A DNA stretch of 64,000 nt from Streptomyces sp. ISL-10 (GCF_018614575.1 NZ_JAGGOJ010000028.1:1-64000); one strand, 5' to 3'; shown: positions 1 through 8,728, counted from the first letter of the stretch. Made by a program: numbers and translations. The notes: generated by a model from the letters alone, not told the origin.

Positions 1-769
1 GATCATTGAGATTCTCCTGAAGGGCGTCGGCCTCGTCGACCAGGTGGAGGAAGGCCTCTTCGACGGTTGCGGAGCGGGTGCGGGTGCGCAGGTCGTCCGG
101 GGCGTCCTCGGCGAGGATCTCGCCGTCGCGCATGAGGATGAGCCGGTGGCAGCGCTCGGCCTCGTCCATGACGTGGGAGGACACGAGGATCGTCGCGCCG
201 CGTTCGTCGGCGAGGCGGTGGAAGAGGTCCCACAGGTCGCGGCGCAGGACGGGGTCCAGGCCGACGGTGGGTTCGTCGAGCACGAGGACCTCGGGGGTGC
301 CGAGCAGGGCTACGGCGAGGGAGACGCGGCTGCGCTGGCCGCCGGAGAGGCGTCCGGCGAGGGCATCGGCGTGCGAGGTGAGGTCGACGTCGGCGACGGC
401 GCGGGCGACGCATTCCTCGCGGGCGTCGCGGTTGGCGCGGCCGGGGAGCAGGACGGCGGCGAAGTAGTCGAGGTTCTGGCGGACCGTGAGGTCGTCGTAG
501 ACCGAGGGCGCCTGGGTGACGTAGCCGATGCGGGAGCGGAGCTCGGCGTCGCCGGACGGGCGGCCGAGGACCTCCAGGGTGCCGGTGACCTTGGCCTGGG
601 TGCCGACGACGGCGCGCATCAGGGTCGATTTGCCGCAGCCGGACGGGCCGAGGAGGCCGGTGATGCGTCCGGGCAGGACGGTGAAGTCGACACCGCGGAG
701 GACGGTGCGCTCTCCTCGTACGACGGTGAGGCCGCGGGCCAGGACGGCGACGCCAGAGGAATTCATCAT
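1..769 (-). CDS. ABC transporter ATP-binding protein (3' end outside window)
   Basis: ATPase subunit of a drug/ABC-2 (DrrA/NatA-like) export system. The 256 residues present hold a Walker A (GPSGCGKST, about residues 42-50), a Q-loop (YVTQAP), the signature LSGGQRSR, Walker B (VLVLDEPTVGLD) and the H-loop (SSHVMDEA). The gene runs off the left edge; the last bases read CTCAATGATC, so an ABC-2 permease starting at an overlapping ATG is likely next, but this is inferred. Two adjacent ATG codons (769 and 766) lie inside a perfect 8-bp inverted repeat (761-778), suggesting repressor control at the start site. I see no Shine-Dalgarno sequence, so the start is moderately certain. The exported substrate cannot be predicted. 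Confidence 0.88.
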   Translation of the reverse strand, partial: MMNSSGVAVLARGLTVVRGERTVLRGVDFTVLPGRITGLLGPSGCGKSTLMRAVVGTQAKVTGTLEVLGRPSGDAELRSRIGYVTQAPSVYDDLTVRQNLDYFAAVLLPGRANRDAREECVARAVADVDLTSHADALAGRLSGGQRSRVSLAVALLGTPEVLVLDEPTVGLDPVLRRDLWDLFHRLADERGATILVSSHVMDEAERCHRLILMRDGEILAEDAPDDLRTRTRSATVEEAFLHLVDEADALQENLND

Positions 770-778
770 GTGATGAAT
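761..778. promoter_or_regulatory. Perfect inverted repeat over the ABC ATPase start codon
   Basis: ATTCATCA-TG-TGATGAAT: 8-bp arms with a 2-bp spacer covering both candidate ATG codons of the ABC ATPase. It is AT-rich in a GC-rich background and has the geometry of a TetR/GntR-type operator. The regulator is not in the window; such ABC genes often have a TetR gene downstream. Confidence 0.55.
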
Positions 779-922
779 AATGCGCCTGGGGGTGCTGGGG
801 CGTCAAGGACATGGGCTCTGTGGCGCTGCGCGGGCTTGAAGGAGGGAGCGCGGCGGCACGGGCGAGCGTGCGTGCCGTGGCACGCACACACGGAACGGGG
901 GCGGAAGGCCAGGCGCGGAAGA

Positions 923-1456
923 CTAGCCGCGCCCGGAACGGCCGTTCTTGCGGCCGCGGGCCGCGGGGTTGCCGGAGCGGGTGCTGCGGCGCTTCGCGTA
1001 CTGCTGGAGCGCCGTCTCGTACTCGGCGCGGCGCAGCTTCTCGCCGGGGGCCTCCATGGCGCAGCGCAGGGAATAGGCGATGAGGGAGCCGATGAAGCCG
1101 ATCGCCTTCAGGCTGCGCAGCGAGTCCTCGGCGGCGGAGCCGGAGGGGCGGCGGCCGAAGCTCTCCCAGGTCTTGCGGAAGGCGATGGCGCTGCAGACGG
1201 CGAACATCACGACGACGAGGGTGTTCACGAAGCCGCCGACCTCGGCGATGGCCAGGCCCTGGTAGGCGAAGCGCAGTACGAGCGCCGCGGCGAAGGCGGT
1301 GACGAGCGCGCCGAGGCCGACGCCCGCCCGGCGCAGCCCGTAGCCCCCGTCGTGATCGACCCAGGTGGTGCCGAAGTAACGGATGGGCTCGGGCCGCGGG
1401 CCGGTGCCGGTGGTCGTGTCGGTGCTGTCGCTGGTGCTCTCGGTGTGCTCGCTCAC
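923..1456 (-). CDS. Conserved two-segment membrane protein
   Basis: 177 residues, function unknown. An acidic Ser/Thr-rich N-terminus (about residues 1-25) is followed by a hydrophobic segment around 48-68 (LGALVTAFAAALVLRF) and a second around 75-93 (FVNTLVVVMFAVCSAIAF). A basic C-terminus ends in an Arg/Gly-rich tail. The GTG start at 1456 follows GATAAT by 6 nt, compatible with a leaderless transcript. No enzymatic motif is visible. It is a real gene by codon pattern and by the two membrane spans, but I do not recognise the family. Confidence 0.75.
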   Translation of the reverse strand: MSEHTESTSDSTDTTTGTGPRPEPIRYFGTTWVDHDGGYGLRRAGVGLGALVTAFAAALVLRFAYQGLAIAEVGGFVNTLVVVMFAVCSAIAFRKTWESFGRRPSGSAAEDSLRSLKAIGFIGSLIAYSLRCAMEAPGEKLRRAEYETALQQYAKRRSTRSGNPAARGRKNGRSGRG

Positions 1457-1462
1457 GGGTCG

Positions 1463-1468
1463 ATTATC
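1463..1468 (-). promoter_or_regulatory. -10 box (GATAAT), leaderless spacing
   Basis: GATAAT then 6 nt then the GTG of the membrane protein gene at 1456. The first base deviates from TANNNT. Confidence 0.45.
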
Positions 1469-1529
1469 CCCGTGGCCGGGCGAGTGTCCCCGAGACGGGG
1501 CGGGTGTCCCCGCGAGGCAGGGCGAGCGG

Positions 1530-1832
1530 TCAGGAGCAGCGCGGGGCCACGTATCCGTCGCTGCCGGTCCTGACGTACGCGTCCGAGACGAACTCGCCGT
1601 CGGCGATGTTGTCCCAGAGGTTGGTGGTGCCGTAGGGGCCGGAGATCCACTCGCCGGGCTTCTGGCAGTAGACCGGGACCTTCACGTCGTACGGCAGGGT
1701 CCGGATCAGCCGGTACATCGTGCCGGGGCCGGACCGTACGTTGAGCCGGTAGCCGGGCGCGACCGGGTATCTGACGACGTCCGTCGCGGCTTCGACGCGG
1801 ACGGCGCTCTCACTGGCCTCTTCAACAGACAT
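1530..1832 (-). CDS. SH3-like domain protein
   Basis: 100 residues. The core YRLNVRSGPGTMYRLIRTLP (about 31-50) is the typical bacterial SH3 (SH3b) opening, and the domain fills most of the protein, ending VAPRCS. Two cysteines (in YCQKPGEW and at the C-terminus) could pair. Such domains usually bind peptidoglycan or peptides outside the cell, yet no signal peptide is visible from the chosen ATG, which has a strong GGGGGAG 6 nt upstream. A longer reading from 1907 adds unrelated residues and ignores that ribosome site. It is divergent from the Ser/Thr kinase gene across about 125 bp. Whether it is cytoplasmic or exported without a signal is unclear. Confidence 0.82.
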   Translation of the reverse strand: MSVEEASESAVRVEAATDVVRYPVAPGYRLNVRSGPGTMYRLIRTLPYDVKVPVYCQKPGEWISGPYGTTNLWDNIADGEFVSDAYVRTGSDGYVAPRCS

Positions 1833-1957
1833 GTGCCACTCCCCCGTTGCTGTTCCTGTCACTGCGACGCGCAGGCTAGCAAGCCCTGACCGAATCAAAC
1901 GAGCCATCGACTAGGCTCCGTGCGTCGCGCTTGCGGACGAACACACGGGGGTGGGCG

Positions 1958-4120
1958 ATGCCGCCGCTGCGAGAGAGCGGAACCGGCCCGGAAGCGGAAC
2001 TTCCGCTGTATGCCGGGCAGTACCGGCTTGAGGCATGCCTGGGCGCCGGCGGCATGGGGGTCGTGCACCTCGCCAGGTCGGCATCGGGTCTGCGGCTCGC
2101 GGTCAAGGTCGTCCACCAGCAGTACGCAGCGGACCCCGAGTTCAGGGCGCGATTCCGGCAGGAGGTCGCCGCCGCGCGACGGGTGAGCGGTGCTTTCACC
2201 GCCTCCGTCGTGGACGCCGACCCGGACGACGACCGCCCATGGATGGCCACCCTCTACGTCCCCGGTCCCACGCTCGCGGAGCAGGTGAAACGGAACGGTC
2301 CCCTGGCTCCGGCCGAGTTGCGGAGGCTGACGGCCGGGCTCGCCGAGGCGCTGCGCGACATCCACCGTGCCGGTGTCGTCCACCGGGACCTCAAGCCCAG
2401 CAATGTGCTGCTCACCGACTCCGGGCCGAAGGTCATCGACTTCGGCATCTCACGGCCCTTCGACAGCGATCTGCGGACGGAGACGGGCAAGCTGATCGGT
2501 TCGCCGCCCTTCATGGCGCCCGAGCAGTTCCAGCGGCCGCGCGAAGTGGGCCCGGCCGCCGATGTGTTCGCGCTGGGGTCGGTGCTGGTGCACGCCGCGA
2601 CGGGGCGCGGGCCCTTCGACTCCGGCAGCCCGTACATCGTGGCCTATCAGGTGGTCCACGACGAGCCGGATCTGACGGGCGTGCCCCTCGAACTCGCCCC
2701 GCTCGTCGGCCGCTGTCTCGCCAAGGACCCCCTGGAGCGGCCGACACCCGACGAGATCATGGCGGCGTTGCGTCCCCCGTCGTACGAGGCGACGGCGTTC
2801 ATACCCGCGCAGCGCCGCGCAGCGGGCGGCGAGCCCTCGGCGGCAAGCGGGCCGGACACCACCACGCACGTCAGCAGCCGTCCGTACGCGCGGACGCGGC
2901 CCCGCACCACGGCGAAGCGCAACCGGCTCGTCGCGGCCGGCGCCGCGCTGCTCGTCCTCCTCGGTGGGGGTGCCCTCGCCCTCGAAGGGAGGGACACCCC
3001 GGAGAGGCCCGGCACGACCGCCCGGGCGGCGGAGACCGGGGCGTTCGCACCGTGGCAGACGACGCTGCGCACCACCGAAGGCTCCCTCCCCGCCTGCGCG
3101 TACGCGGACGGCGCGCTGTACTGCTCGGCGCAGGGCGCGGGGACGGCCAGGATCGATCCCGACGACGGCCGGCTGGTGTGGCAGGCCGCGGTGCCCGAGG
3201 GGATGGCCGCAGCGGACCCCGGCTCGGGCCCGGCCGTCCCCGGCGGCCTGGTGCACACGGCCTGGACCACGACACGGGCGGCGCAGATCCGGACGTACGG
3301 GACGGCCGACGGCGCACCCGGCTGGCGCGCGGACGTCTCCGCCTATCAGACGGGATTCGGACAGGCCGGCGACACCGTCCTCCTCGTCCCGCCGGCCGGA
3401 CCGGTGAAGGCCCTCGACGCTGCAACGGGCGATCAGCGCTGGCGCCGTGCCGTGCCGGGGCACAGCCGCCCGGACTTCGGCCCCTACAACGAGGAGACGG
3501 GTCTGCTGCATCTCTTCGAGGGCTCCGCGGACGGACGGACCACCCTCATCACGGCGGTGCGTCCGCGCAGCGGGGAGGTGGCGTGGCAGCGCAGGCTGGC
3601 GGGGAACCTCACCCCGGCGGCGACCGTCGGCAGCACCCTGTTCCTCACGTCGACCGACGCGAACACGCAGACGGACGCCGTGGTGCGGTACGACCCGCGG
3701 CGGGGATCCACGCACCGCGTGCGGCTGCCGTTCCCCCTGTCCGAGCCCAAGGCGGCCGTCCGGGGCGACACCGTCCACCTGCTCTCGCGCGGCGGCACGC
3801 TGCTGGCCGTCGACACGCGCCCTACCACGGTCGCGGCCGACGCCGAGCTGTGGCGGCTGGAGACCGGGGCGGGACGCACGTCCGCCCCTGTCGCCGCCGG
3901 CCGCGACCGGGTCTACTTCTCGTCGGCCGACGGCCGGCTCTTCGCCGTCGACACCGCGGAGGGACGGGTGCTCGGCCAGACCCGGCCCCGGCTGCGCGGC
4001 GGCAAGCTGGGATTCGCGGCGACCCTGCCCGCCCCCGTCATCGCGCCCGGCAAGGTCTTCGCCACCGCTCCCGACGGCTCCGTCTTCGCCGTCGACGCGA
4101 AGGACCCGGCGCGCTGGTGA
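1958..4120 (+). CDS. Serine/threonine protein kinase with extracytoplasmic PQQ-like beta-propeller
   Basis: 720-residue receptor kinase of the PknB/Hanks type. Kinase domain about residues 22-285: glycine loop LGAGGMGVVHLA (28-39), catalytic Lys50 (AVKVV), HRDLKPSN (142-149, Asp144), DFG (161-163) and APEQF. A Thr/Arg-rich juxtamembrane linker leads to one membrane span near 325-345. The C-terminal half carries repeated PQQ/WD-like blades (for example GRLVWQAAVP, ATGDQRWRRAVP, RLFAVDTAEGRVLG), a probable external sensor. The ATG at 1958 has GGGGGTGGG just upstream; upstream TTG/GTG codons have no better site. Convergent with ilvD, only 34 bp apart. Ligand and substrates unknown. Confidence 0.93.
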   Translation: MPPLRESGTGPEAELPLYAGQYRLEACLGAGGMGVVHLARSASGLRLAVKVVHQQYAADPEFRARFRQEVAAARRVSGAFTASVVDADPDDDRPWMATLYVPGPTLAEQVKRNGPLAPAELRRLTAGLAEALRDIHRAGVVHRDLKPSNVLLTDSGPKVIDFGISRPFDSDLRTETGKLIGSPPFMAPEQFQRPREVGPAADVFALGSVLVHAATGRGPFDSGSPYIVAYQVVHDEPDLTGVPLELAPLVGRCLAKDPLERPTPDEIMAALRPPSYEATAFIPAQRRAAGGEPSAASGPDTTTHVSSRPYARTRPRTTAKRNRLVAAGAALLVLLGGGALALEGRDTPERPGTTARAAETGAFAPWQTTLRTTEGSLPACAYADGALYCSAQGAGTARIDPDDGRLVWQAAVPEGMAAADPGSGPAVPGGLVHTAWTTTRAAQIRTYGTADGAPGWRADVSAYQTGFGQAGDTVLLVPPAGPVKALDAATGDQRWRRAVPGHSRPDFGPYNEETGLLHLFEGSADGRTTLITAVRPRSGEVAWQRRLAGNLTPAATVGSTLFLTSTDANTQTDAVVRYDPRRGSTHRVRLPFPLSEPKAAVRGDTVHLLSRGGTLLAVDTRPTTVAADAELWRLETGAGRTSAPVAAGRDRVYFSSADGRLFAVDTAEGRVLGQTRPRLRGGKLGFAATLPAPVIAPGKVFATAPDGSVFAVDAKDPARW

Positions 4121-4154
4121 GCGCGCCGGGTCCGGCGGTGGGTCGGCGGGAGCG

Positions 4155-6005
4155 TCAGCCCAGCCGGGAGACGTCCCGCACCGCGCCCTTGTCCGCGCTC
4201 GTCGCCATCGCCGCGTACGCCCGCAGCGCCGCCGAGACCTTGCGTTCGCGCGACTTCGGGGCGTAGACGCCGTTCAGCGCCTCGCGGCGGGCGGCGAGGG
4301 TCGCGTCGTCGACGAGCAGCTCGATCGAGCGGCCCGGGATGTCGATACGGATGCGGTCGCCGTCCTCGACGAGCGCGATCGTGCCGCCCGAGGCCGCCTC
4401 AGGGGAGGCGTGGCCGATCGAGAGTCCGGACGTGCCACCGGAGAAGCGGCCGTCGGTGATCAGGGCGCAGGTCTTGCCCAGGCCGCGGCCCTTGAGGAAG
4501 GACGTCGGGTAGAGCATCTCCTGCATGCCGGGGCCGCCGCGCGGGCCCTCGTAGCGGATGACCACGACATCGCCGTGGGTGATCTCCTTGCGGAGGATCT
4601 TGTCGACGGCCTCGTCCTGGGATTCGCAGACGACGGCCGGGCCCTCGAAGGTCCAGATGGACTCGTCGACACCGGCGGTCTTCACGACGCAGCCGTCGAC
4701 GGCGAGGTTGCCGCGCAGGACCGCGAGTCCGCCGTCCTTGGAGTACGCGTGCTCCGCGGAGCGGATGCAGCCGTTCTCGGCGTCGTCGTCCAGCGCCTCC
4801 CAGCGCTCGGACTGCGAGAACGCGGTGGCGGAGCGGACGCAGCCCGGCGCCGCGTGCCACAGCTCGACGGACTCGGCGGACGGCGAACCGCCGCGCACGT
4901 CCCAGTTCTTGAGCCAGTCCGCGAGGGTCGGGCTGTGCACGGAGTGCACGTCCTCGTTCAGCAGTCCGGCGCGGTGCAGCTCGCCCAGCAGCGCGGGGAT
5001 ACCGCCGGCGCGGTGGACGTCCTCCATGTAGTACGTGCGGTTCTTGGCGACGTTCGGCGCGACCTTCGCCAGGCAGGGCACACGGCGCGAGACGGCGTCG
5101 ATCTCGTCGAGGCCGAACTCGACGCCCGCCTCCTGGGCGGCGGCCAGCAGGTGCAGGATCGTGTTCGTCGAGCCGCCCATGGCGATGTCGAGGGCCATGG
5201 CGTTCTCGAAGGCCGCGAAGGTGGCGATGTTGCGCGGCAGGACGGACTCGTCGCCCTGCTCGTAGTACCGCTTGGTGATGTCGACGACCGTCGCGGCGGC
5301 GTTCTCGTACAGCGCCTTGCGGGCGGTGTGGGTGGCGAGGACGGAGCCGTTGCCCGGCAGGGAGAGACCGATGGCCTCGGTCAGGCAGTTCATCGAGTTG
5401 GCGGTGAACATGCCGGAACAGGAGCCGCAGGTCGGGCAGGCGTTCTCCTCGATGCGGAGGATGTCCTCGTCCGAGATCTTGTCGTTGACCGCGTCCGAGA
5501 TCGCGTCGACCAGGTCGAGCGTGCGGACGGTGCCGTCGACGAGCGTCGCCCGGCCGGACTCCATCGGGCCGCCGGAGACGAAGACGGTCGGGATGTCGAG
5601 GCGCAGGGCGGCCATCAGCATGCCCGGGGTGATCTTGTCGCAGTTGGAGATGCAGATCAGCGCGTCCGCGCAGTGCGCCTCGACCATGTACTCGACCGAG
5701 TCGGCGATCAGGTCGCGCGAGGGCAGCGAGTAGAGCATGCCGCCGTGGCCCATGGCGATGCCGTCGTCGACGGCGATCGTGTTGAACTCGCGGGGCACCG
5801 CGCCCGCGGCCTTGATGGCCTCGGAGACGATCCGGCCGACCGGCGCGAGGTGGGTGTGGCCGGGCACGAACTCGGTGAAGGAGTTGGCAACGGCGACGAT
5901 CGGCTTGCCGATGTCCTCGCTCGCTACGCCCGACGCCCGCATAAGGGCGCGGGCGCCCGCCATGTTGCGGCCGTGGGTGACAGTGCGGGACCTCAGCTCG
6001 GGCAT
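4155..6005 (-). CDS. ilvD: Dihydroxy-acid dehydratase
   Basis: Dehydrates 2,3-dihydroxy-isovalerate and 2,3-dihydroxy-3-methylvalerate to the 2-oxo acids, the third common step of valine/isoleucine synthesis. At 616 residues it is full length for the long IlvD form. Iron-sulfur ligand regions are visible: NCDKITPGM around residue 122 and ACPTCGSCSGMFTANS around 193-208. The C-terminal signature TDGRFSGGTSGLSIGH is present. The ATG start has GAGGAGCGAG upstream. It stands alone here, without ilvBNC, as is common in actinomycetes. Enzyme identity is very secure. Confidence 0.97.
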   Translation of the reverse strand: MPELRSRTVTHGRNMAGARALMRASGVASEDIGKPIVAVANSFTEFVPGHTHLAPVGRIVSEAIKAAGAVPREFNTIAVDDGIAMGHGGMLYSLPSRDLIADSVEYMVEAHCADALICISNCDKITPGMLMAALRLDIPTVFVSGGPMESGRATLVDGTVRTLDLVDAISDAVNDKISDEDILRIEENACPTCGSCSGMFTANSMNCLTEAIGLSLPGNGSVLATHTARKALYENAAATVVDITKRYYEQGDESVLPRNIATFAAFENAMALDIAMGGSTNTILHLLAAAQEAGVEFGLDEIDAVSRRVPCLAKVAPNVAKNRTYYMEDVHRAGGIPALLGELHRAGLLNEDVHSVHSPTLADWLKNWDVRGGSPSAESVELWHAAPGCVRSATAFSQSERWEALDDDAENGCIRSAEHAYSKDGGLAVLRGNLAVDGCVVKTAGVDESIWTFEGPAVVCESQDEAVDKILRKEITHGDVVVIRYEGPRGGPGMQEMLYPTSFLKGRGLGKTCALITDGRFSGGTSGLSIGHASPEAASGGTIALVEDGDRIRIDIPGRSIELLVDDATLAARREALNGVYAPKSRERKVSAALRAYAAMATSADKGAVRDVSRLG

Positions 6006-6100
6006 CGTCGCTCGCTCCTCGTCGTGATGGGTGTACCTGCTCCGAGCGTACGCCGCAGCTCCAAGATCTGGACAGCTTGTCCGGAATGCGGGACGCCCGG

Positions 6101-6222
6101 CTCAGTCCTTGGTCGGCGCCGCAGGGCCGGCGGCCCGACAGGGCCAGCGGGCGTGGAGCCGCCCAGTCCTCGGCCGGCGGCACAGGCAAGGCGGCGCGAC
6201 AGGGCCCAAGGGGCGTGGACCC
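6101..6222. repeat. Two 61-bp imperfect tandem copies of the TetR gene 3' end
   Basis: Copy 1 (6101-6161) and copy 2 (6162-6222) match at roughly four fifths of positions with a 1-nt shift. Both begin with CAGTCCT-like sequence that also opens a third, shorter match at 6226, where it encodes the last residues of the TetR protein. The period is 61-62 bp. The array fills most of the ilvD-TetR spacer. Confidence 0.75.
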
Positions 6223-6224
6223 GT

Positions 6225-6890
6225 TCAGTCCTCGGCCTGCGGCGCCGCCGGGCCCGGGGGGCCGGCCGGAGCCCCGGCGGCCGGGTCGGTCAGGTAGCGC
6301 TGGAGGGTGGGCGCCACCATCCGCACGATCTCCCCGGGATCGGCCGACGCCAGCGGCTCCACCTGGAGCACGTAGCGCATCATCGCGATCCCGATCATGT
6401 GGGACGCGGCGAGCTCCGCACGGAACCGCGCGTCCGGTACGTCCAGCTCCCCCGCCACCCGCTCCAGCAGCCGCCGCAGGACGACACCCCGCAGCACCTT
6501 GGCCGCCGCCTCGTGGGTGAGGGCGGAGCGGATGACGGCCAGCAGCGGGGCCCGTGAGGCCGGGTTCTCCCAGATGCCGATGAAGTAGCGGGCCAGCCGC
6601 TCCCCGATGCCTTCCGGGCCCTGGCCGAGGATCTGCGGGATGACCATCGCCGGCTCGAGCGAGACCTCGACCGCGGCGGCGAACACATCGTCCTTGGTGC
6701 CGAAGTAGTGGTGCACGAGCGCCGCGTCGACCCCGGCCGCCCGCGCGATCCCGCGCATCGTCGTCTTGTCGTAACCGCGCTCGGCGAACTCGGCGCGCGC
6801 CGCCGTGAGAATCCGCTCCCGCGTGCCCGGCCCTTCAGCGGCCGCCTCGCGGGCGGGCCGGCCGCGCCGCCGGGGTACCGCGCCGGTCAT
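6225..6890 (-). CDS. TetR/AcrR-family transcriptional regulator
   Basis: 221 residues. N-terminal helix-turn-helix: TRERILTAARAEFAERGY (about 23-40) followed by TTMRGIARAAGVDAALVHHYF (about 43-63), the classic TetR pattern. The C-terminal domain (WENPASRAPLLAVIRSALTH) resembles TetR_C proteins of Streptomyces. The final 25 or so residues are Pro/Ala/Gly-rich and are encoded by the start of the 61-bp repeat family downstream. Its ATG overlaps the stop of the upstream TIM-barrel gene (ATGA), so the two are translationally coupled and the regulator may control that unit. Ligand unknown. Confidence 0.92.
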   Translation of the reverse strand: MTGAVPRRRGRPAREAAAEGPGTRERILTAARAEFAERGYDKTTMRGIARAAGVDAALVHHYFGTKDDVFAAAVEVSLEPAMVIPQILGQGPEGIGERLARYFIGIWENPASRAPLLAVIRSALTHEAAAKVLRGVVLRRLLERVAGELDVPDARFRAELAASHMIGIAMMRYVLQVEPLASADPGEIVRMVAPTLQRYLTDPAAGAPAGPPGPAAPQAED

Positions 6891-7732
6891 CGCCTCGTAC
6901 CGGTCCCGTCGTGCACCCGGGACGAGGCCGAGGACGCCAGATGCAGCCGGGTGAAGGCCAGTGCCTCGGCGAGGTCGGCCTCACGTTCGGCGGCGGACAT
7001 GGCACGCCGGGTGTTGACCTCGATGACGACATGGCCGTCGAAGCCGTTCCCGGCCAGGCGCTCCAGCAGCTCGGCGCAGGGCTGGCCGCCCCGGCCCGGC
7101 ACCAGGTGCTCGTCCTTCGCGGACCCCTTGCCGTCGGCCAGGTGCACATGGCCGAGCCGGTCGCCCATCCGGTCCACCATCGCCATGGTGTCGGTGCGGG
7201 AGGTCGCCGTGTGCGACAGGTCGATGGTGAAATGCCGGTAGTCGTCCTTGGTGACGTCCCAGTCGGGGGCGTACGCGAGCATCTCGCGGTCCCGGTAGCG
7301 CCAGGGGTACATGTTCTCCACGGCGAACCGGACGTCGGTCTCGTCCGCCATACGCCAGATGCCGCTGACGAAGTCGCGCGCGTACTGCCGCTGCCAGCGG
7401 AACGGCGGGTGCACGACCACCGTCGAGGCTCCCAGCTTCTCCGCGGCCGCCTGCGCCCGCTGGAGCTTGACCCACGGGTCGGTGGACCAGACGCGCTGGG
7501 TGATCAGCAGGCAGGGCGCGTGGACGGCGTGGATGGGGACCTGGTGGTAGTCGGAGAGCCTGCGCAGCGCCTCGATGTCCTGGCTGACGGGATCCGTCCA
7601 GACCATGATCTCGACGCCGTCGTAGCCGAGGCGCGCGGCGATCTCGAAGGCCGTCGCCGTCGACTCCGGATAGACGGAAGCCGTCGACAGGACAACCTTC
7701 GCATCCGGGATGCGCACCACTGGTTCAGCCAC
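6887..7732 (-). CDS. Sugar phosphate isomerase/epimerase-like TIM-barrel protein
   Basis: 281 residues of the xylose isomerase-like/AP endonuclease 2 superfamily. Barrel strands with probable metal ligands are visible: LGYDGVEIMVW, HAVHAPCL, TVVVHPPF, FAVENMYPW, HFTIDLSHTA, HVHLADGKG and HVVIEVN. The conserved Glu, Asp and His ends of these strands fit a divalent metal site. The substrate cannot be read from the sequence. GTG start 7 nt after TAGGCT suggests a leaderless transcript. It overlaps the TetR gene by 4 bp. Confidence 0.85.
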   Translation of the reverse strand: MAEPVVRIPDAKVVLSTASVYPESTATAFEIAARLGYDGVEIMVWTDPVSQDIEALRRLSDYHQVPIHAVHAPCLLITQRVWSTDPWVKLQRAQAAAEKLGASTVVVHPPFRWQRQYARDFVSGIWRMADETDVRFAVENMYPWRYRDREMLAYAPDWDVTKDDYRHFTIDLSHTATSRTDTMAMVDRMGDRLGHVHLADGKGSAKDEHLVPGRGGQPCAELLERLAGNGFDGHVVIEVNTRRAMSAAEREADLAEALAFTRLHLASSASSRVHDGTGTRR

Positions 7733-7739
7733 GACAGAC

Positions 7740-7745
7740 AGCCTA
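7740..7745 (-). promoter_or_regulatory. -10 box (TAGGCT), leaderless spacing
   Basis: TAGGCT then 7 nt then the GTG start at 7732. Confidence 0.6.
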
Positions 7746-7755
7746 AAGGCACCTC

Positions 7756-8688
7756 CTAGGGGGTCGGGAGATGGTCGAGGCGCCGCAGGATGACGCCCTC
7801 GCGCAACGCCCAGGGGCAGATCTCCAGCTCCTCGGCGCCGAAGAGGTCCATCGCACCCTCCGCGACCAGGGCCCCTGCCAACAGCTGAGGGGCGCGGCCC
7901 GGGGAGACGCCGGGCAGTCCCGCACGCTGTTCCACGGTCATCGCGGCGAGCTTGGGCACCCAGCCGACGAGTGACGAACGACTCAGCACGCGCTGGATGT
8001 ACAGACCCTCCGCGGAGCGTGCCGCGCCGGCGATCCGGGCCAGCTGCTTGAAGGTCTTGGATGTGGCGACGATGTGGTCCGGCGGACCGAAGCGGCTGAA
8101 CTCGCCGACGACACGGGCGATCTCGGCGCGCACATGGCGGCGCAGCGCCTTCACGTCGTGCGGGTCCGGCGGGTCGCCGGGCAGCAGCCCGGCGGTCAGC
8201 CGGCCCGCTCCCAGCGGCAGGGACACGGCGGCGTCGGGCTCCTCGTCTATGCCGAACGCGATCTCCAGGGAGCCGCCGCCGATGTCCAGGACGAGCAGCT
8301 TCCCGGCCGACCAGCCGAACCAGCGGCGGGCGGCGAGGAACGTCAGCCGGGCCTCCTCCTCGCCGGTGAGCACCGTCAGCTCGACCCCGGTCTCCGCCTT
8401 CACCCGGGACAGGAGCATGTCCGCGTTGGTCGCCTCGCGCACGGCGGAGGTGGCGAAGGACAGGACCTCCTCGCAGCCCTTGTCCTCGGCGGCCTGCAGC
8501 GCGTCGGTGATGGTGTGCACCAGCCGCTCGATGCCCTCCTCCCCGATGGCGCCGCCCTCGTCGAGCAGCTCGGCGAGGCGCAGCTCCGCCTTGTGCGAGT
8601 GCGCGGGCAGCGGGCGGGCGCCTGGGTGGGCGTCCACCGCCAGCAGGTGAACCGTGTTCGAACCGACGTCGAGGACTCCGAGTCTCAT
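7756..8688 (-). CDS. Ppx/GppA-family phosphatase
   Basis: 310 residues of the exopolyphosphatase/pppGpp phosphohydrolase family (ASKHA fold). Phosphate-binding motifs: LDVGSNTVHLLAVD at residues 5-18, a second loop LVLDIGGGSLEIAFG near 137-151, and LPLGAGRLT. The length matches the short actinobacterial Ppx1/Ppx2 forms, so either polyphosphate or (p)ppGpp chemistry is possible. ATG at 8688 follows TAGCGT by 7 nt. A much longer upstream reading overlaps the divergent gene and is not real. The two divergent start codons are 40 bp apart. Confidence 0.92.
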   Translation of the reverse strand: MRLGVLDVGSNTVHLLAVDAHPGARPLPAHSHKAELRLAELLDEGGAIGEEGIERLVHTITDALQAAEDKGCEEVLSFATSAVREATNADMLLSRVKAETGVELTVLTGEEEARLTFLAARRWFGWSAGKLLVLDIGGGSLEIAFGIDEEPDAAVSLPLGAGRLTAGLLPGDPPDPHDVKALRRHVRAEIARVVGEFSRFGPPDHIVATSKTFKQLARIAGAARSAEGLYIQRVLSRSSLVGWVPKLAAMTVEQRAGLPGVSPGRAPQLLAGALVAEGAMDLFGAEELEICPWALREGVILRRLDHLPTP

Positions 8689-8695
8689 GGGCGGA

Positions 8696-8701
8696 ACGCT
8701 A
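8696..8701 (-). promoter_or_regulatory. -10 box (TAGCGT), leaderless spacing
   Basis: TAGCGT then 7 nt then ATG 8688 of the Ppx/GppA gene; it faces the divergent -10 at 8717-8722. Confidence 0.6.
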
Positions 8702-8716
8702 CTGCGGTCGCGCGCA

Positions 8717-8722
8717 TACGCT
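8717..8722 (+). promoter_or_regulatory. -10 box (TACGCT), leaderless spacing
   Basis: TACGCT then 6 nt then GTG 8729. Confidence 0.6.
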
Positions 8723-8728
8723 GGAGCC

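Noticed and set aside
1876..1907. Earlier start of the SH3 gene at 1907
   Set aside because: It adds unrelated residues and passes a strong ribosome site placed for ATG 1832.
3447..6557. 1036-residue open frame across the kinase 3' end, ilvD and TetR
   Set aside because: Antisense or out-of-frame to three well-supported genes; no recognisable domain.
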